Below are positions 36,138 to 44,437 of a DNA stretch of 64,000 nucleotides, piece after piece. Source of the stretch: Paenisporosarcina sp. HGH0030 (GTDB lineage Bacteria > Bacillota > Bacilli > Bacillales_A > Planococcaceae). Where the stretch lies: positions 1,221,645-1,285,644 of the forward strand of contig NZ_KE150421.1 in assembly GCF_000411295.1 (NCBI RefSeq). Reading direction: 5' to 3'. The notes beneath the pieces were generated by a model. That model saw only the letters and a list, made by a program, of their open reading frames with translations. It searched no databases and was not told the DNA's origin. Position 1 is the first letter of the stretch, and every line of letters starts with the position of its first letter. The position numbers and the translations under genes were made by a program.

Positions 36138-36194
36138 TGTACCCCTCCTACACAAAATGAAATTGACCGAATACATTACAGTCAAGGTACGTTC

Positions 36195-36222
36195 ATCGTA
36201 TGTAAGCATGCGGGAAAATGTC
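36195..36222 (-). promoter_or_regulatory. Candidate sigma-E/sigma-K promoter of murE
   Basis: On the minus strand CATACGAT (36195-36202) matches the mother-cell sigma -10 (CATACAnT for sigma-E, CATAnnnTA in part for sigma-K). A GACATT-like -35 lies 14 nt upstream (36217-36222). The predicted leader is about 50 nt. The -35 match is partial, and no good sigma-A promoter is seen for murE in the same gap. Confidence 0.45.
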
Positions 36223-36249
36223 ACTCATGATTAATAAGGAGCGGGTTTG

Positions 36250-36993
36250 ATGATTGTGCAAAAATTCGGAGGCATAGCGGTGAGAGATGCAGCATCGCGG
36301 GCAGTATGTATTCAACATATTAAAGAAGGTTTAGCCAAATATAAATCGGTTCTGGTGGTTGTTTCAGCAATGGGGCGTCATGGGGATCCTTATTCCACCG
36401 ATACACTGATTCGAATAACGGACGCATTTCAAATTGCACCAGAATCAAAAGATGTTGCCGCTATTTGCGGAGAGCTCCTGGCCTCTTCCGTTCTATCAGC
36501 AGAATGTTTAAAGCAACAGATTCCGTGTCAATTAGCGTATGGCATACAGGCTGGTATCTACACGGATGACCATTTTGGAGATGCTTCAATTATTAAAACA
36601 TCTAAAAAAGTCATTAAAGAATTGCTCCAGCATGTACCATGTGTAATTGTACCAGGGTTTCAAGGAATTACGACAGATCATCGCTTTACGACACTTGGAC
36701 GCGGTGGCAGTGATTTAACTGCAATCGTGATGGCCAATTTATTCGATGCCGAGGCGGTTGAATTTTATAAAGATGTACCAGGTGTCATGTCCGGTGATCC
36801 AAAAAACTCGGAAAATGTATATAAATTACCGAAAGTTTCGTATGAAAAGCTTCAGCAGCTTTGTGAAACTGAGACACACCCACTGATACAAAAAAAAGCA
36901 GTGGACATGGCGGCTAAGCACCAAATTCCACTGCATATTCGTCCTTTCGGTTCTTCAGAAGAAGGAACATGGATAAACTCCGCTGCTCATTGA
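36250..36993 (+). CDS. Aspartokinase catalytic domain without ACT regulatory domains
   Basis: Aspartate kinase opens the route to DAP, lysine, methionine and threonine. The 247-residue protein covers only the kinase domain: VQKFGG at the N terminus, VVVSAMGRHGDPYSTDTLI, the GEL segment with the conserved glutamate, and TLGRGGSDLTA, ending PLHIRPFGSSEEGTW just where the ACT domains begin in DapG (about 400 residues). Without ACT domains it should escape feedback inhibition. KFGGTSV has become KFGGIAV, so a normally conserved Thr-Ser pair is missing; the other motifs are intact. It is divergent from the murE-like gene, and overlaps the ylbC end by 7 nt. AAGGAG lies 8 nt before the ATG. Confidence 0.85.
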   Translation: MIVQKFGGIAVRDAASRAVCIQHIKEGLAKYKSVLVVVSAMGRHGDPYSTDTLIRITDAFQIAPESKDVAAICGELLASSVLSAECLKQQIPCQLAYGIQAGIYTDDHFGDASIIKTSKKVIKELLQHVPCVIVPGFQGITTDHRFTTLGRGGSDLTAIVMANLFDAEAVEFYKDVPGVMSGDPKNSENVYKLPKVSYEKLQQLCETETHPLIQKKAVDMAAKHQIPLHIRPFGSSEEGTWINSAAH

Positions 36994-38063
36994 CCTTTTC
37001 TGACATTCATCTCGCGTTTTACAAAGTTTTGCGTATAATATTTGCCAAATGTTCCTACGCCCAGGTGGGTAAAATCTTCTTTTAGCAAAACTTCTCTATG
37101 ATCTGAAGAATTTAACCAACCATTTACAACTTCTGCTGAATCATAATAATTCGCTGCAAGGTTTTCAGCTGCACTGTCATAAACAATAAGCGACTCTTCC
37201 AAACGGTTTTCCAAATCCCCAAAATCCGGTGACTCATGAGAAAAATAATTTTGCATCGCCATATCTTCACTATGTTTGCTTGCAACAAGTCCAAGAGCAT
37301 CATCTTCAATAACTGTATTTACGGAATGACGTGAACGATACACGTTCGTCAATTCAAATAATTGGCGTTCATTTGATGCATCAATAGATTTTTGCAATGT
37401 CGTTGAAGGTACTTTAGGTGCTAAGTAGTCACCTTTGTAAGTCATTTCATAAGGCTGATGGAGAACAAGTGTCTTTGGATCAGTAAAACGAATGGCTTCC
37501 ACTTCTTGGTCTTCTTCATCCATATAAATTTGGGCAAAAAGCCCATCGAATTTAATTAATAATCGGTTCGTCATATCTTGGTCGTTGATGGTGAATGTAT
37601 AAACATTCGAATCGATTTGCACGGTAATTTCCGACTCGATTATAGTAAAGCGGTATAAATCATCAATGGATTGCCCAACTTGATAGGGTGAGGCATCAAG
37701 GCTTTCTCCTGCAATATATATTTGAGTTATGGTGTCCCCGTTAACGCCTACCATCATATAAGAATCGAGTGACCTATTGTACACCCACCATTCATATCCG
37801 TAAGCTGAAGGCTCGATTCGGTTAGGTTCCCCAAATGATTCCACCACTTTTTTAGTATGTTGTCCAATAAGCGTAGATAGTCCTTTTTCTGGTCTTGGGA
37901 CTGATTCTTCCCCAGATGGGGGTAATAAGTTTTCCTGTGGCAAAGCTTGCCCTGTTGGACCGGGCGCTTCCAATAAATCATTTTCTTGAACAGTTTGGTC
38001 GGAATAAAAAATGACAGTCATGATAATAGCTAATAAAATTAAGATTCTAACCAATACTTTCAA
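36987..38063 (-). CDS. ylbC: CAP-domain protein YlbC
   Basis: Exported or membrane-tethered protein of 358 residues. There is one N-terminal hydrophobic segment (about residues 5-20), a proline-rich linker, a CAP-associated N-terminal domain (about 60-200, FGEPNRIEPSAYGYEWWVYN) and a C-terminal CAP/SCP domain (about 225-350, HSEDMAMQNYFSHESP, AENLAAN, HREVLL). Function unknown; YkwD and YlbC are its relatives in Bacillus. It overlaps the convergent aspartokinase gene by 7 nt. Confidence 0.87.
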   Translation of the reverse strand: MKVLVRILILLAIIMTVIFYSDQTVQENDLLEAPGPTGQALPQENLLPPSGEESVPRPEKGLSTLIGQHTKKVVESFGEPNRIEPSAYGYEWWVYNRSLDSYMMVGVNGDTITQIYIAGESLDASPYQVGQSIDDLYRFTIIESEITVQIDSNVYTFTINDQDMTNRLLIKFDGLFAQIYMDEEDQEVEAIRFTDPKTLVLHQPYEMTYKGDYLAPKVPSTTLQKSIDASNERQLFELTNVYRSRHSVNTVIEDDALGLVASKHSEDMAMQNYFSHESPDFGDLENRLEESLIVYDSAAENLAANYYDSAEVVNGWLNSSDHREVLLKEDFTHLGVGTFGKYYTQNFVKREMNVRKGQ

Positions 38064-38097
38064 TAAGACAACTCCTCATAAGGAAAATGATGAGTCT

Positions 38098-38125
38098 ATT
38101 ATATCAGTGTAAAGCGTATTGACAC
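38098..38125 (-). promoter_or_regulatory. Sigma-A promoter of ylbC
   Basis: On the minus strand GTGTCA (38120-38125), 16 nt, TATAAT (38098-38103), with TGA directly before TATAAT giving an extended -10. About 35 nt upstream of the ylbC start. Confidence 0.6.
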
Positions 38126-38214
38126 AATGTTGTCATTGCAACAGATGCAAAATTGCACTATTATAAAATGGAACGCGTTACTTAGGGTAAAGCATGTATA
38201 AGGAGGACGATTTT

Positions 38215-38580
38215 ATGTATTTTGAAAACACAGGTATTGAAAATACAGCAGCTGATTTACAATTATTAGATGATATTATGTTAAACCACGGTCTTGTACG
38301 TGAAGGTCAATGGGATTACGAACGTGTTACTTATGACAAAAAATACGAAATTAAAGAAGGCACATTCTATTTACGTATTTTCGGCTTCACAAAAGATGGC
38401 GATGTTGGCGCTCACGATGCAATCATTACCTTGATGAAACCAGTTGTAGGTAAACATTATTTCCCTCATGGTGTTGAATATGGAGACCAAGAAGTCTTCC
38501 CGGCACATTTGGTTAAATCATGTCAGCAAACATTGGCTGCTGTTAAAGCAGATATCAATGCATTTGAAATTCGTGCATAA
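38215..38580 (+). CDS. YugN-like family protein
   Basis: A 121-residue soluble protein with the YugN signature LMKPVVGKHYFPHGVEYGDQEVFP (positions about 76-99 in pieces: GKHYFPHGVEYG). Function unknown; YugN of B. subtilis is the reference. AAGGAGG lies 7 nt before the ATG. It is alone between ylbC and a permease gene, with its own terminator. Confidence 0.82.
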   Translation: MYFENTGIENTAADLQLLDDIMLNHGLVREGQWDYERVTYDKKYEIKEGTFYLRIFGFTKDGDVGAHDAIITLMKPVVGKHYFPHGVEYGDQEVFPAHLVKSCQQTLAAVKADINAFEIRA

Positions 38581-38583
38581 TGG

Positions 38584-38618
38584 AAACGCCGAGGAATAAT
38601 ATTCCTTCGGCGTTTTTT
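38584..38618 (+). terminator. Terminator after the yugN-like gene
   Basis: AACGCCGAGGAAT pairs with ATTCCTTCGGCGTT (one bulge) and is followed by six T. Confidence 0.9.
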
Positions 38619-38684
38619 CTATTGCTTTTCAAAAGTGACAATGTTGTCTATACTTATACAATATGGAAAAATGAGGTGATGCTG

Positions 38685-39743
38685 ATGCCAAAGTGGATTA
38701 CCAAGAAATTTTTAATACTAGCTTTATTGATTGTATTGCTCATCCTTTTTTTAACCTTTGTACTCCCTCTCGCAGTTCCAATTCTTCTAGCTTTAATTAC
38801 TGCTTTTTTCCTTGAACCGATTGTTAAATGGTGTAAAGAAAAGTTTAAATGGAATCGAAAGACTGCCGTTATTACCGTTTTTATATTATTTTTATTACTC
38901 ATTACCGCTACCTTATATTTCACTATCACCCAATTAGTTGGTCAGATTATTCAATTGACTAAAATTGCACCCGATTATTTTAATACACTGTCATTATCAT
39001 GGATGAATGTCCAAAGCAAATTATTCAGTTTTACGCAAGGCATGCCCATTGAAGTGGTAACTTCGATTAAAAATGAGTTAGATGAGTTTTTAAACACTAT
39101 GCAAAAAGCCATTTTGGGGATTGTAAGCTACAATAGTATCAGCAAACTGCTGACAGGCATACCAAATTTTTTAGTCAGTTTTATCGTTTACATTATCACG
39201 TTATTCCTGTTTATGTTGGACTTAACAGAACTGAAGAAAATGGTATTTCGTCATCTGACGCCTGCAACTGCTGAAAAAGTTCGTTTTATGACTTCCCGAT
39301 TAAATTCTGTCATTTTTGGTTTTTTGAAAGCCCAATTGCTTGCCAGTTTATTTATTTTAGTAGGAAGCTTTATTGGATTATTATTCATTGCCCCAAAATA
39401 TGCAATTATAATGTCTATAGTTATTTGGATCATCGATATTATTCCTATACTTGGTTCGATTGCCATTGTCGGACCATGGTCATTGTACCAATTTGTCATT
39501 GGGGACATTGCCATGGGAACAAAACTTGCCATTCTGGCGTTAGTGTTGCTGGTCATTCGCCGTGCTGTAGAACCCAAATTAATGGGCTCTCAGATTGGTT
39601 TATCACCTCTTGCCACATTAATTGCCATGTTTATCGGATTACAAATTTTCGGTTTCCTCGGATTAATCATCGGTCCATTTGTCGTCATCATTTTCACTAC
39701 AGCAAAAGAAGCCGGTATTATCAAAACCAATTTCAAACTATAA
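38685..39743 (+). CDS. AI-2E/YtvI-family permease
   Basis: A 352-residue membrane protein of the AI-2E transporter superfamily with about eight helices. Features are paired N-terminal helices (about 9-45 and 55-80), a long extracytoplasmic stretch, and the conserved C-terminal PILGSIAIVGPWSLYQF and RRAVEPKLMGSQIGLSPL. In B. subtilis the nearest match type is YtvI, a sporulation membrane protein; related members export small molecules or ions. The ATG at 38685 has GAGGTG 6 nt upstream. Confidence 0.8.
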   Translation: MPKWITKKFLILALLIVLLILFLTFVLPLAVPILLALITAFFLEPIVKWCKEKFKWNRKTAVITVFILFLLLITATLYFTITQLVGQIIQLTKIAPDYFNTLSLSWMNVQSKLFSFTQGMPIEVVTSIKNELDEFLNTMQKAILGIVSYNSISKLLTGIPNFLVSFIVYIITLFLFMLDLTELKKMVFRHLTPATAEKVRFMTSRLNSVIFGFLKAQLLASLFILVGSFIGLLFIAPKYAIIMSIVIWIIDIIPILGSIAIVGPWSLYQFVIGDIAMGTKLAILALVLLVIRRAVEPKLMGSQIGLSPLATLIAMFIGLQIFGFLGLIIGPFVVIIFTTAKEAGIIKTNFKL

Positions 39744-39745
39744 AA

Positions 39746-39786
39746 AATGCCAATTACCTCAATAACAAGGTGATTGGCATTTTTTA
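39746..39786. terminator. Bidirectional terminator, permease and ctaM
   Basis: AATGCCAATTACCT pairs with AGGTGATTGGCATT, flanked by A on the left and T on the right. It serves the rightward permease gene and probably leftward ctaM. Confidence 0.85.
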
Positions 39787-39861
39787 TTATCTTTGATTTT
39801 GATAAAAATTAGAGGGAATCGCTCCCTTTATATTAAAGACATTGTTTAACTGGGTCTTTAA

Positions 39862-40323
39862 TTAAAATCCTAATATCGCTTTAAAAACAGAAGTGGTTTC
39901 TCCACCTTCATAGATTATATACAGCAATAAGTAGACCATTACGCCAGTAATGGCAGTGAAAAACCAAATAATACTTGTAATTGGACCTAGTTTGCGGTGT
40001 CTTTTCAAATTGTCTTTATAGCCAGACCAAATGGTAAAGAGACCAAATACCGCACCTGTCGTAGCCAATATAATATGAAAGACTAAAAAAGTAGTATAAA
40101 AGATTTTATATTCATCGGGTCCGCCAAAAGCTGTGTTTCCGATAAACAACGTTCGTGAAACATAAATAATAAAGAATGTCAGTGCTGCAATTGCAGCTGC
40201 AAACATGGTTTTCTTATGTGCTTCAATTTTTCTTTGTTTAATTAAAGCCCAACCAATCGCAACAAGGACGGCGCTTAACGCAATAAAAAACGTACTGATA
40301 GTCGGCAATACAAGTGGATTCAT
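39862..40323 (-). CDS. ctaM: DUF420 oxidase assembly protein CtaM
   Basis: A 153-residue protein with four or five membrane helices and conserved His residues (HKKTMFAA, VFHIILATTGAVFG, RHRKLGP). DUF420 proteins include Staphylococcus aureus CtaM, needed for heme A-containing aa3-type oxidase activity, and B. subtilis YozB. The ATG at 40323 has AGGAG upstream. It lies 39 nt after ctaG, so the two assembly genes form an operon, which fits a joint role with the caa3 oxidase next door. Confidence 0.82.
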   Translation of the reverse strand: MNPLVLPTISTFFIALSAVLVAIGWALIKQRKIEAHKKTMFAAAIAALTFFIIYVSRTLFIGNTAFGGPDEYKIFYTTFLVFHIILATTGAVFGLFTIWSGYKDNLKRHRKLGPITSIIWFFTAITGVMVYLLLYIIYEGGETTSVFKAILGF

Positions 40324-40362
40324 CTCTTTTTCTCCTAACACTCACCAATTTATGAAGGTTGA

Positions 40363-41277
40363 TTATTTGTTTGCTGCATAAGCTTGTCGATCTTGTAATG
40401 CCTTTTGGGTAATCTCTTCTGCATTATCTTGTTCTGAACGATACCATTGGAAGAACACGATAGCCAATATGACTCCATAAATGATTTCTTGAATAATTTT
40501 CATAATGACACCACCTAATTGCTGGTCTTCCATTACTGGCATATTCGTAAACAGTTCTGGACCGGACAAAGTTAATCCGGACAATGTAGATGTAGGCACA
40601 CAGAGTTCCATAGCTTTTAACCAAGCGTCACCATTTGAATAAGTCGCATACATTGGCTGACTTGCAAAGATAATCAGTGCACAGGCAGGCGTAATCAAAA
40701 TGGCGCTCCCAATAATATAACCAATTTTACTTAATCCGTGTACTTGGTGTTCACCTTTTAATTTATTCATGATTGGCCACCAAAGAAGTACGGCAGATAT
40801 GAACAAAAAGAGATTGAATACAGAATGGTAAAGCTCGTTTTGTTTAATATTATCCAAAATAAGTGGGATATGATATATAGAGAACAAGCCACTGAACACG
40901 ATTAAAGCCAACAAAGGTTTGGTAAGGAATCTGAAGATGGGTTTAATAAATCGATTGTTGATGATTTTATGCCATACCCATGTTGGAATTCCAACGATTA
41001 GCAATGGCGGAACTAACATTAACAATAAAGCCATTTGCGTCATGTGCATCGAAAATAAAATATGACTCATTAAATCGATAGGTGATCCTTTCACTGCGTA
41101 AAGCAAAAGCATGGCACTGACAAAAGCTGTAATTTCTTTTTTAGTTACAGGTTGAGTCTCTTCAAACCAATGCTGTTTTTTTGAAGTTATATAAAAATAA
41201 AGCCCTATAACTACTAGCGTCAATAATAGGAAAAACGGACTCCATAACGCTTGAAATCCAAATATACTTAAAGGCAT
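40363..41277 (-). CDS. ctaG: Cytochrome caa3 oxidase assembly factor CtaG
   Basis: A 304-residue protein with about seven membrane helices of the Bacillus-type CtaG family, required to assemble active caa3 oxidase. It shows HMTQMALLLMLVPPLLIVGIP, conserved His residues (HILFSMHMTQ, YHIPLIL) and FFQWYRSEQ at the C terminus. AAAGGAG lies 8 nt before the ATG. It is the last cta gene in its usual order but is separated from ctaF by about 300 nt with a terminator, so it has its own promoter. Confidence 0.9.
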   Translation of the reverse strand: MPLSIFGFQALWSPFFLLLTLVVIGLYFYITSKKQHWFEETQPVTKKEITAFVSAMLLLYAVKGSPIDLMSHILFSMHMTQMALLLMLVPPLLIVGIPTWVWHKIINNRFIKPIFRFLTKPLLALIVFSGLFSIYHIPLILDNIKQNELYHSVFNLFLFISAVLLWWPIMNKLKGEHQVHGLSKIGYIIGSAILITPACALIIFASQPMYATYSNGDAWLKAMELCVPTSTLSGLTLSGPELFTNMPVMEDQQLGGVIMKIIQEIIYGVILAIVFFQWYRSEQDNAEEITQKALQDRQAYAANK

Positions 41278-41524
41278 CGTTACTCGCTCCTTTTTTCTTC
41301 AGTACCCCCATTATAAATCCCATCTGCCATAACATCAATGAACGAACTATGAACAATGCGATTAAATAGACTGAAATAGAGTAGAATTCGGTTCACTTCG
41401 AAATCTATCTTCGTATTTCTACTTATAAATAGGCTTAAATAAATTTTGATTTTGTAAAACAATTACATGGCTTTTCTAAAGTTTGTAAACGCTCTGATTA
41501 GAATCTCCGACAAAAAATTGCCAT

Positions 41525-41568
41525 AAAAAAAAGCAAGCAAGGAAAAACAAAACTTTCCTTGCTCGCTT
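41525..41568 (-). terminator. Terminator of the ctaCDEF operon
   Basis: AAGCGAGCAAGGA pairs with TCCTTGCTTGCTT and is followed leftward by a run of T. The remaining ~250 nt up to the ctaG start contain no gene I can support. Confidence 0.9.
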
Positions 41569-41574
41569 CGATCG

Positions 41575-41910
41575 TTAATTCCACCAAATAATTGTAACAA
41601 ATGTCAATACGGTAATGAAACCTACAATTACCCCACTGTATAAAAACATGGATGCAGTTTCATGACCTTTATGGCTCATATGCATGAAGTAATACAATTG
41701 TAAAACAACCTGAATCGCTGCCAATAACAAAATGATTGGTGCAACTAAATTTGGAGAGAAATCAGCATAGACTGCCGTGAATGCGATCAAAGTTAAGAAA
41801 ATCATAATCGCAAACGTTGTCAATTGTCCACGCATCTCATTTGCAGAACGTCGACGTTTATACTCATATTCGGTTTGAGATTTTACATGATTGTGTACAT
41901 CGTGTGCCAT
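41575..41910 (-). CDS. ctaF: Cytochrome caa3 oxidase subunit IV
   Basis: A 111-residue protein with three membrane helices (about residues 29-47, 52-70, 84-106) and the motif QVVLQLYYFMHMSHKG, typical of subunit IV of bacterial heme-copper oxidases. It follows ctaE after 1 nt. Confidence 0.93.
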   Translation of the reverse strand: MAHDVHNHVKSQTEYEYKRRRSANEMRGQLTTFAIMIFLTLIAFTAVYADFSPNLVAPIILLLAAIQVVLQLYYFMHMSHKGHETASMFLYSGVIVGFITVLTFVTIIWWN

Positions 41911-41911
41911 C

Positions 41912-42538
41912 TTAACCCATCACTCCCATCAAGTATACTACCGTGAAGATAAATACCCACACTACGTCAATAAAGTGCCAGTAAAGAGAAGCTAAATAGA
42001 ATTTAGGCGCATTATAAAGATTCAAGCCACGCTTCGAATTTCGAACCATAAGAAGGGTAATCCATACTAGTCCAACCAAGACGTGAGCTCCGTGTGTTCC
42101 AACTAGTGTAAAGAAAGATGAACTGAAAGCACTTTGACCGTAAGTAAATCCTTCATGTACATAATGTTTAAACTCATAAATTTCAAAGCCTAGGAATGCA
42201 GCGCCCAGTAATACTGTTACCATTAACCATGCTTGCATTGCTTTGAAGTTATAGTTTTTCATGTGATACATCGCATAAACACTTGTTAAAGATGAAGTCA
42301 AAAGTAACATTGTCATGATGAATACTAACGGTAATTCAAACAAACCTTGTGTCGTGAATTCCATTCCACTTGGACCTTTGTTTTTCAAAGCCAAATAAGT
42401 AGCAAACAAACTAGCGAATGTTACAGTTTCTCCACCAAGGAAAAGCCAAAATCCAACAAATTTATTTTTACCTTCCAAAGTGGAATTTTCCGGATGATCC
42501 GGCCAAGATTGTGGGGTGTACTTAGTATTTAAGTCCAT
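41912..42538 (-). CDS. ctaE: Cytochrome caa3 oxidase subunit III
   Basis: A 208-residue subunit III with five membrane helices. Motifs: FWLFLGGETVTFASLFATYL, GTHGAHVLVGLVW and the C-terminal YWHFIDVVWVFIF. Its ATG shares one base with the ctaD stop (TAATG), so translation is coupled. Confidence 0.95.
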   Translation of the reverse strand: MDLNTKYTPQSWPDHPENSTLEGKNKFVGFWLFLGGETVTFASLFATYLALKNKGPSGMEFTTQGLFELPLVFIMTMLLLTSSLTSVYAMYHMKNYNFKAMQAWLMVTVLLGAAFLGFEIYEFKHYVHEGFTYGQSAFSSSFFTLVGTHGAHVLVGLVWITLLMVRNSKRGLNLYNAPKFYLASLYWHFIDVVWVFIFTVVYLMGVMG

Positions 42539-44403
42539 TAGTGTTTACCCCCTTTTTCATTCAATAAATCTTCTTTATGAACATGATATCCATGGTCATC
42601 TTTCAATGAACGAACGATCATTGAACCGAATGTGATAGCTAATCCCAAGAACATCACAGGCACTGCCCAAGATTTTTCTCCATTGTATAAAGCACCAAAT
42701 GCTCCTACGAATAGACCAAATGAAATAACAACAGGAATAAATGAATTGTTAGGCATATGGATATCGCCTACTGGCTCTGCGTAAGTCATTCCTTCTTTAT
42801 TTCCTTCTTGTTTTTCAATCCAGAATGTATCCAGACCACGAACAAGTGGTGTTTGTTTAAAGTTGTAGAAAGGTACAGGTTGTGGAACAGCCCATTCTAA
42901 AGTACGACCATCACCCCATGGATCACGACCAACTTTTTCGTTTTTCACGATCGTCATGATGATGTTCACCACTAGAACAATAACACCGGCTGCCATGAAA
43001 ATAGCACCTAATGAACTGATGAGATTGTAAGTGTCCCATCCTTGGTTTGCACCATACGTGAACACACGACGTGGCATCCCAAGTAAACCTAGGAAATGTT
43101 GGATAAAGAACGTTAAGTGGAAACCAATGAAGAATAACCAGAAAGTTACTTTTCCAAGTGTTTCATTTAACATCGTGTTGAACATTAATGGCCAGTAGAA
43201 ATGTAAACCAGCTAATAATCCAAGTACTACCCCACCAACAATAACATAGTGGAAATGAGCAACAATAAAGTATGAATCGTGCAATTGATAATCAAGAGGT
43301 GCAGCAGCTTGCATGATCCCCGTTACACCACCAGCAACGAAAGATGGGATAAACCCAATCGCGTAAAGCATAGGTGTTGTAAAGATGATACTTCCGCCCC
43401 ACATTGTAAGCAACCAGTTAAAGATTTTTACTCCGGTAGGAACCGCGATTGCCATTGTCGCAACAGCAAAGATTGCGTTAGCAGTTGGTCCCATACCTAC
43501 TGTAAACATATGATGTGCCCAAACCATGAATCCTAAGAAACCGATTAATACAGTTGCGAAGACCATAGCTGAATAACCAAACAAACGTTTACGTGAGAAC
43601 GTAGGGAATATTTCTGAGAAGATACCGAAAGCAGGTAAAATCAAGATATATACTTCAGGATGTCCGAAGATCCAGAATAAATGCTCCCAAATAATAGTAT
43701 TACCACCCATTGTATGATCAAAGAAGTTTCCTCCGAACATACGGTCAACGATCATGAAAATGATCCCAATCGTCAATGGTGGGAAAGCGAATAGAATTAA
43801 TGCTGATGCAACAAAAGTTGTCCAAGTGAACAATGGCATACGCATGTAAGTCATACCTGGTGCACGCATGTTGATAATTGTAACTAGGAAGTTAATACCT
43901 CCGATTAATGTACCAAAACCGGAAATGAATAGACCTAAAGCATAAAAGTCAATCCCATGACCCGGTGAAGCTAATGAAAGCGATGCATATGAAGTCCATC
44001 CTGCATCAGGTGCTCCTCCCAAGAACCAAGATAAGTTAAGGAATACTCCTCCGAAGAAGAATAACCAGAAACCTAAAGAGTTTAAGAATGGGAAAGCAAC
44101 GTCACGCGCACCGATTTGAAGTGGCATAACGGCATTCATAAAGCCTAATAACAATGGCATGGCAGCCAGGAAAATCATGGTTGTACCATGCATCGTGATA
44201 ATTTGATTGAAAAGACCAGCACTCACAAAATCATTGTCAGGTTGTGCTAGTTGTATACGTATAAGCATAGCCTCGATACCGCCGACGATAAAGAAGAATC
44301 CACCGGTAATGAGGTAAAGGATGGCAATTTTCTTATGATCGACTGTTGTTAAATAGTCCCAAAGAGTGGCACCAAAGCCTTTTTTCTGTGCGATTGAACT
44401 CAC
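42538..44403 (-). CDS. ctaD: Cytochrome caa3 oxidase subunit I
   Basis: The catalytic subunit of the proton-pumping oxidase, 621 residues with 12-14 membrane helices. It carries the heme and copper ligands in HGTTMIFLAAMP, WEHLFWIFGHPEVYILILP (CuB and Tyr cross-link region), AHHMFTVG and VAHFHYVIVGG. It lies 34 nt after ctaC. Confidence 0.97.
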   Translation of the reverse strand: MSSIAQKKGFGATLWDYLTTVDHKKIAILYLITGGFFFIVGGIEAMLIRIQLAQPDNDFVSAGLFNQIITMHGTTMIFLAAMPLLLGFMNAVMPLQIGARDVAFPFLNSLGFWLFFFGGVFLNLSWFLGGAPDAGWTSYASLSLASPGHGIDFYALGLFISGFGTLIGGINFLVTIINMRAPGMTYMRMPLFTWTTFVASALILFAFPPLTIGIIFMIVDRMFGGNFFDHTMGGNTIIWEHLFWIFGHPEVYILILPAFGIFSEIFPTFSRKRLFGYSAMVFATVLIGFLGFMVWAHHMFTVGMGPTANAIFAVATMAIAVPTGVKIFNWLLTMWGGSIIFTTPMLYAIGFIPSFVAGGVTGIMQAAAPLDYQLHDSYFIVAHFHYVIVGGVVLGLLAGLHFYWPLMFNTMLNETLGKVTFWLFFIGFHLTFFIQHFLGLLGMPRRVFTYGANQGWDTYNLISSLGAIFMAAGVIVLVVNIIMTIVKNEKVGRDPWGDGRTLEWAVPQPVPFYNFKQTPLVRGLDTFWIEKQEGNKEGMTYAEPVGDIHMPNNSFIPVVISFGLFVGAFGALYNGEKSWAVPVMFLGLAITFGSMIVRSLKDDHGYHVHKEDLLNEKGGKH

Positions 44404-44437
44404 AACTTTAACCTCCTTCTTGTCATTCTGTAGAAGA

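Noticed and set aside
36138-36224. 29-codon N-terminal extension of the murE-like gene
   Set aside because: The first in-frame starts lack a ribosome site, and GGAGGGG lies just before the ATG at 36137.
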